From positions 1-24,527 of the forward strand of contig JBEWZL010000046.1 in assembly GCA_045837725.1 (NCBI GenBank): 24,527 nucleotides of DNA, written 5' to 3'. Of the stretch, positions 19,987-24,527 are shown one piece after another (within the stretch, counting starts at the first letter, position 1; each line of letters begins with the position of its first letter). The notes under the pieces were generated by a model, which worked only from the letters and a program-made list of their open reading frames with translations, was not told the origin of the DNA and ran no database searches. Source of the DNA: Vermamoeba vermiformis (taxonomy: Eukaryota > Tubulinea > Echinamoebida). The position numbers and the translations under genes were made by a program.

Positions 19987-20022
19987 TTTTAGGGTTAGGG
20001 TTAGGGTTAGGGTCAGGGTTAG
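19987..20022 (+). repeat. TTAGGG telomere-type tract 2
   Basis: TTTTAGGG followed by three TTAGGG units, one TCAGGG variant and a final TTAG, in the same orientation as tract 1 and with the same CTTTTAGGG beginning. The variant unit suggests an old interstitial array rather than a freshly copied end. Confidence 0.82.
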
Positions 20023-20040
20023 TATACAATGGGATCTTCG

Positions 20041-20075
20041 GCGCTGTCCGAGGCCGCTAGGCCGAGGGCAGCGCG
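20041..20075. repeat. GC-rich hairpin next to telomere tract 2
   Basis: GCGCTG at the left pairs with CAGCGC at the right, with AGGCC/GGCC(G)A inner pairing around a GCTA loop. It is the last strongly CpG-rich segment before composition changes. Confidence 0.5.
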
Positions 20076-20520
20076 TCTCAAAATTTGCCCAAATATACTT
20101 CAGAGGAGGCTAATTATGCCCAAATTATGAAAAACAATGAGAAAGTCAAGGTAAATCCGAAATAATTTTGCGAAAATTTGGGTGCCGACGACAAAAACTG
20201 ATGAGAGGGCTGATGACGATGCTGATGACAGGCTTTGGTAAAAAAAGATGATCAGAATAATAAAATAATAGCTTTAATACATGTAAATATGCTGTTACAA
20301 GCTTAAAAATTGATTTTGGAAAGGATTCGGCAAAGTGCGAAAAAAATTAAAATATTCGAATTGCGCAATTGATGTGCTGCTTGTAAAAAAGGTTCAAAAT
20401 ATGAACAAAGAGAATGAAAATGACTGAAAAAGGTGACAAATTTAATAAAATAGCACATCTGCAAATTTGCAGATTTGGTTGCAGAAGGTGCAATTTAGCT
20501 GGTTTCTTTGATACCAGTTA

Positions 20521-20738
20521 CCAGGCAGGCTGTAAGACTGCCTGCAATCAGAGGGAAATGGTATAATTGCATTGATACAATTGTATTTAAAGTGTTTGTG
20601 GAGGCTGTAATAGTTTAGAGGCAGGGATGAAGGCCCTGCCTCCCCTCAAGAAGTGCAAGCAACAGGCACTGACTGGCTCTGCAAATATTTGGCAAAAATT
20701 TAATTGAACAAGATCAAGGCAGGACGTAGTACTGCCTT
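20521..20738. repeat. Three GGCAG...CTGCC hairpins at about 97-bp spacing
   Basis: Hairpins lie at 20521-20546 (GCAGGC...GCCTGC), 20618-20642 (GAGGCAGGG...CCCTGCCTC, nine perfect pairs) and 20716-20738 (AAGGCAG...CTGCCTT). Starts are 97 and 98 bp apart and some flanking bases correspond (GGGAAA then GGTA), so these are probably three diverged units of a tandem repeat whose stem has been kept. The rest of 20076-20963 is AT-rich noncoding sequence with no recognised gene. Confidence 0.6.
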
Positions 20739-20963
20739 TAAACAAGGGAAACAAGTGGTAGAACTGAAATAAATGAAGTTTGCAGAGAGTTGGCACTCTT
20801 TTTTAGAAACCTGTTTTGCAAGCAATGGAAATGTATGGGCAACCCTGCTGCGGACCTTCAGAATATGCTCTAATAGGTAGTAGGTGGTGGCTACTAATTA
20901 TTTCAGTTGGTATTTCAAGTTAGCAAGCGTGTTACCCATACTTCACCAATGCTGCCAATGTTA

Positions 20964-21430
20964 GGACTCAAGTTGTTTGATAAACAGCCTCCAAGCAGTA
21001 TTTTTTTTGGCAAACTGAAGTTAAAGTAGATTATTAGACATCCAATGACATCACTATAATAGTGGGTAATCTTAAATCATAGGTGAATATTCAAAATTTG
21101 CAATTCAAATGGTTTTTTTGCTGGATCTGCTAAATTTATTGACCAAACAGGCAATATAAGACATCCCTATAGTATATACTATTAGTATAGGATGTAAATA
21201 TAATAGATAAACTCAAAACATATGAAGAGGAAGCAACCCTGCACTTGGGTAATCAACTGGAGCTGAAATGCAATCGATGCAATCAAATGCAATCAAATGA
21301 AATCGAATGAAATTTTGCAATGTGCAAGACTAGGCAGCTAGGATTTTGGGCACCTAGGATTCCAGGCACCTTGTTTTACCTGTCTGGGCACCTAGAATTC
21401 CATGGGCACCTACTGGGCACCTAGGATTCC
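20964..21430 (+). repeat. Long direct repeat, copy A
   Basis: Aligns along its whole length to 22187-22651, offset about 1222 bp. Shared blocks include TAAACAGCCTCCAA, GGCAAACTGAAGTTAAAGTA, GGATGTAAATATAAT, CTGGAGCTGAAATGCAATCG and the ATGAAATCGAATGAAATTTTG block. A CCTATA...TATAGG inverted repeat lies inside each copy. Both copies run straight into minisatellite units, so the duplicated unit was flank plus minisatellite. Confidence 0.9.
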
Positions 21431-22186
21431 GTGAGTGGGCACCTAGAATTCCGGGCACCTAGGATTCCGTGAGTGGGCACCTAGAATTCCGTGAGTGGGC
21501 ACCTAGGATTCCGGGCACCTAGAATTCCGTGACTGGGCACCTAGGATTCCGGGCACCTAGAATTCCGTGACTGGGCACCTAGAATTCCGGGCACCTAGGA
21601 TTCTGTGGCTGGGCACCTAGGATTCCGGGCACCTAGAATTCCTGTGAGTGGGCACCTAGGATTCCGGGCACCTAGAATTCCATGGCTGGGCACCTAGGAT
21701 TCCGGGCACCTAGAATTCCGTGACTGGGCACCTAGAATTCCGGGCACCTAGAATTCCGTGACTGGGCACCTAGAATTCCAGGCACCTAGGATTCCGTGAC
21801 TGGGCACCTAGGATTCCGGGCACCTAGAATTCCTGTGAGTGGGCACCTAGAATTCCATGGCTGGGCACCTAGGATTCCGGGCACCTAAATTTCCGTGGGC
21901 ACCTAAATTTCCGTGGGCACCTAAATTTCCGTGAGTGGGCACCTAGGATTCCGGGCACCTAGGATTCCGTGACTGGGCACCTAGAATTCCGGGCACCTAG
22001 AATTCCGGGCACCTAGGATTCCAGGCACCTAGGATTCCGGGCACCTAGAATTCCGGGCTCCTAGGATTCTGTGGCTGGGCACCTAGGATTCCAGGCACCT
22101 AGGATTCTGTGTCTGGGCACCTAGAATTCCGGGCACCTAGAATTCCGGGCACCTAGGATTCTGTGGCTGGGCACCTAGGATTCCGT
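21348..22186 (+). repeat. Minisatellite of about 44 GGGCACCTAGRATTCC units
   Basis: The core unit GGGCACCTAGGATTCC (16 bp) alternates with units extended by GTGACT, GTGAGT or TGGCT (22 bp), often as 38-bp dimers. Three core versions occur: CCTAGGATTCC, CCTAGAATTCC and a run of three CCTAAATTTCC. CCG and CTG versions of the unit end coexist, which fits CpG decay. No long open frame runs through it. Confidence 0.95.
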
Positions 22187-22651
22187 GGACTCAAGTTGGT
22201 GGATAAACAGCCTCCAATAAGTATTTTTTTGGCAAACTGAAGTTAAAGTATATTATCAGACATGTAGTAGCATCACTATAATCATTAGATATCTTAAATC
22301 ATAGGTACATATTCAAAACTTGCAATTCATGGAGTTTTTTTACTGGATCTGCTAAAATTTTGATGAAACATGCTATATATGATATCCCTATAGTATCTAC
22401 TATCAGTATAGGATGTAAATATAATGGCCAAACTCAAATGATACAAGAAGGATGCTAGGTGGTGCTTGTGTAGGCCACTGGAGCTGAAATGCAATCGACG
22501 CAATCGAATGCAATCAAATGAAATCGAATGAAATTTTGCATTGAGCAAGACTAGACAGCTATGAGTTTGGGCACTTTGGATTCCAGGCACCTTGTTTTAC
22601 CTGTCTGGGCACCTAGAATTCCTTGGGCACATGCTGGGCACCTAGGATTCC
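22187..22651 (+). repeat. Long direct repeat, copy B
   Basis: Second copy of the sequence at 20964-21430, starting at GGACTCAAGTTG and ending in CTGGGCACCTAGGATTCC. Its own minisatellite tail is short and disordered (to about 22735), so the array expanded in one copy only, or collapsed here. Confidence 0.9.
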
Positions 22652-22652
22652 A

Positions 22653-22784
22653 TAAGGAGAGGGGTACCCTGTTGGGCACCTAGGATTCCATGACTGGCTG
22701 CCTACTATTTTGGACACCTAGGATTCTGAGGATCTTGAATTCCAATAGCTGAGAGAGTGGTTGGAGAGGGTACCCCTCTCCTTA
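22653..22784. mobile_element. 132-bp element with 18-bp perfect terminal inverted repeats (possible MITE)
   Basis: TAAGGAGAGGGGTACCCT (22653-22670) is perfectly inverted at 22767-22784. The interior of 96 bp carries broken minisatellite units and no coding. The size and inverted termini fit a miniature inverted-repeat element, but no target-site duplication is obvious and the arms contain the palindrome GGGTACCC, so a simple foldback formed within the array is also possible. Confidence 0.5.
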
Positions 22785-23124
22785 GGACTTGGGTGAAAAA
22801 AGAATAAAAAATAATTGCATACAGTGGGTTTTGAACCTGCTCCAGGTAAAAAGCATTTTAAACTGCCATATTCAAAAACTTGCAATTGATGAAGCAACCT
22901 TAGTAGTTAACAGAATTGATGGCGGTTTGCTTTGTTAGGCTCCTAATATCATGTATTTTCATTGCCAATCAAAAAAGCTGGAGTTCTGGTTGAAAAGTTT
23001 TCATTCATGAAAAACTAGCTGTTACAAATCACAAAACAATTTTTTTTGTCCAAGTCATTTTGTTGTTTTTTTAAAAACACAGCACCACAAGGGAACCCTT
23101 TTTAAATTTTAAATTGATACTATA
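22785..23124. other. CpG-poor leader before the zinc-finger ORF
   Basis: AT-rich, with T- and A-runs and only one CpG noticed. On the minus strand GGTTCAAAACCC (22826-22837) resembles a tRNA T-arm or Pol III B box, but no full tRNA or A box could be drawn. The last part is presumably the promoter and leader for the ORF at 23125. Confidence 0.4.
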
Positions 23125-24357
23125 ATGCAAAATACTTTCAAGGCCTTTGATAAGGATCAAATGACCAGGGAGTTTACTCACTGGCACTCTTTAAATCTTA
23201 GCTGCAAGGAAGTGGACTGCCCTCTATGCTACAAAGAGCTACAGTTCAAGTCAGTGCTGCCTCATATGAAGAACAACTGCTGCTCTGGTATTCTAAGGTA
23301 CTCTCCAGCAACTAGGTACACTATCATTGAATTGTTCTCTGCTACAAATCCCAGGAATAGACCTAAGGTTCATAGCCATAGACCTACTGCTGAGGAGGAG
23401 TTAGGAGGGGAGATTACTAATGTTTTCTCATTCAAATTTGAGGGCACTAAGCTGCTCTACAAAGTAGAAGTCAGGTTCAAAGAGGTCTTTTGGATGGAGA
23501 ATGCTCTGCTCAAGAAGTCAACAGAAGGAAGAAAATGGATTCAAAGAGTCAACAGGTGGAGAAAGAGAGGAGAAATGAAGGAGTCTAAAGAACAGATTGA
23601 AGCAGCAGAAGTAATTAGAACAGACCCAATGAACATGAGAAGAATTCCAAAGCCAATGGCTCAACAGATTGATGAAGAGATTGAAGAATACCACATTCAA
23701 CAAGCTCTTGAGCAACCAGTTGAAGAAGAGAGAGTGAATAAGAAGAAAAAGAAGAAGAACCAAGTGATAAACTGGGCACTGATCAAATCAAAACTGATCA
23801 AGGCTAAGTACTGGGCTGATCTCATAAAAGAGATTGACTCAGAGTCAAATTATAATAATTCAAGGCTATTGTCATCTACTTTAGTCTCAATAATAAGTTT
23901 CTTGATGAATGACTTGAAGGCAAAGTCATTTACTAAATTGACAGACCAATACCCAACTCCTGCAAAGTTCTTTCAATCTCTTGATATTAATAAGCTGTTC
24001 TTTTTAACTTTAGTCAAAAGAAGAACAAGAAAGGGAAAGAAGATGGCTTCAACAGTTTGCTCAAACATTAGCAGTGTCCTTAAGCTACTTAAAATGGTTA
24101 AACTAAATGAAATTGGTTACATTAGGTTAAAACAGTTCAAAGCAGTTAAGAAGTTCTACCTTAATCAAAGGAAGAAAGCAAAAAAGGCAGCCAATGACTT
24201 GAAGAAATACTCAATGAGAATGTCAGTGATGATGGCTGAAGGCAAGTCCAGAAGAGAGCTTTGCAGCTATATCAGAATTCTCAAAGGAAACAATGCAAGA
24301 GATCATCAAGTCAAAAGTTCACTTCAGAAAGAATACCATGGTCACAAAAACAAGTGA
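23125..24357 (+). CDS. CpG-free ORF: zinc-finger protein of unknown family, likely mobile-element derived
   Basis: Intact 410-codon frame. Residues 32-52 form a C-x2-C-x11-H-x4-C finger (CPLCYKELQFKSVLPHMKNNC region). Residues about 92-130 (TNVFSFKFEGTKLLYKVEVR, FWMENALLKK) look loosely like a chromodomain. A Lys/Arg/Glu-rich linker with KKKKKKN follows, then a helical region (about 220-365) and a basic C-terminus. All 27 arginine codons are AGA or AGG and I find no CG dinucleotide in 1233 bp, unlike every gene to the left. The finger, chromo-like and helical order suggests a DNA-binding transposon or integrase-accessory protein, but no catalytic motif is visible, so the function is unassigned. 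The stop codon overlaps a GTGAGT donor-like site (24354), so the real C-terminus may be spliced. Confidence 0.7.
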   Translation: MQNTFKAFDKDQMTREFTHWHSLNLSCKEVDCPLCYKELQFKSVLPHMKNNCCSGILRYSPATRYTIIELFSATNPRNRPKVHSHRPTAEEELGGEITNVFSFKFEGTKLLYKVEVRFKEVFWMENALLKKSTEGRKWIQRVNRWRKRGEMKESKEQIEAAEVIRTDPMNMRRIPKPMAQQIDEEIEEYHIQQALEQPVEEERVNKKKKKKNQVINWALIKSKLIKAKYWADLIKEIDSESNYNNSRLLSSTLVSIISFLMNDLKAKSFTKLTDQYPTPAKFFQSLDINKLFFLTLVKRRTRKGKKMASTVCSNISSVLKLLKMVKLNEIGYIRLKQFKAVKKFYLNQRKKAKKAANDLKKYSMRMSVMMAEGKSRRELCSYIRILKGNNARDHQVKSSLQKEYHGHKNK

Positions 24358-24527
24358 GTTAATTTTGAATATAAGTAATCAACTAGAACAAATATCTAAC
24401 TTAACCACTGCTTCAATTAGAGCCACTAAAGCTTCAGAAATGTGAGCAATATCAGCTTTGTTTAATGTGGTCTGTTGGTCTTTCAATTGGCATGCCAAGA
24501 ACTAGCTTCTTTCCCAAGATGGTTCTT
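24358..24527 (+). other. CpG-free tail at the window edge
   Basis: It stays free of CpG. It includes a short protein-like open stretch (around 24370-24440, SNQLEQISNLTTASIRATKA), so coding sequence of the same element may continue beyond the window. Confidence 0.35.

Noticed and set aside
20190-20232. Box C/D snoRNA suggested by repeated CTGATGA
   Set aside because: The three TGATGA-type motifs are only 8-20 bp apart with no closing stem or properly spaced D box; it looks like a short imperfect repeat.
21348-22186. CRISPR-like array
   Set aside because: The units are contiguous variants of one 16/22-bp motif without unique spacers, in a eukaryotic genome; it is a minisatellite.
22826-22850. 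tRNA or tRNA-derived SINE on the minus strand
   Set aside because: Only a T-arm-like GGTTCAAAACCC is present; no anticodon arm, D-arm or A box could be drawn.
23125-24357. Tyrosine recombinase (Crypton-like) or DDE transposase
   Set aside because: The helical region could resemble a core-binding domain, but no R-H-R-Y or DDE catalytic pattern is visible, so the family is left unassigned.

Overview
The window looks like compact nuclear DNA of a unicellular eukaryote. Genes lie on both strands, most introns are short GT-AG introns (about 45-125 nt), several genes end near AATAAA signals, and there are TTAGGG-type telomere tracts. A receptor with a metazoan-style tyrosine kinase domain and a second TK-like kinase point to a holozoan- or amoebozoan-grade protist. 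I cannot name the species. All gene models were spliced by eye, using exon phase and family motifs.

Left and central part (1 to about 19.7 kb), rich in CpG. In order: a calponin-homology/coiled-coil protein (808-2813, +) with a decayed relative upstream and a duplicated 3' flank; a ten-exon receptor tyrosine kinase (3096-6459, -); remnants of another minus-strand gene (about 6.5-7.0 kb); a seven-exon aquaporin-family channel (7550-8643, +); and poorly resolved coding-like fragments (8.66-9.38 kb). Next is a cluster of five genes from 9.5 to 15.1 kb: a zinc-ribbon adaptor (9650-10540), a kinase (10678-12124), a small secreted or membrane protein (12218-12675, -), a zinc-knuckle protein with a P/Q/Y-rich tail (12888-13356), and a secreted C1q-like protein with bacterial-type repeats (13935-15094). 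The first two share an N-terminal helical domain. An exact 15-mer (CTCCAATTCGCTTTT) and variants of it recur upstream of members of this cluster, so I read it as a possible co-regulated signalling module. After it come an F-box protein (15368-16621, -) and a GH30 glycosidase (17290-19134, +) with bacterial affinity.

Right part (19.7-24.5 kb). A medium-chain dehydrogenase/reductase gene stops after roughly 60-78 residues, right where a TTAGGG tract begins. A 131-bp palindrome and a second TTAGGG tract follow. Beyond about 20.4 kb the composition changes sharply: CpG nearly disappears outside a minisatellite. This segment holds three spaced hairpins, a 1.2-kb tandem duplication around a roughly 44-unit minisatellite, a 132-bp inverted-repeat element, and an intact 410-codon ORF that contains no CpG at all and encodes an unrecognised zinc-finger protein. 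It is either a subtelomeric, probably methylated, mobile-element compartment or a join to a different replicon or contaminant.
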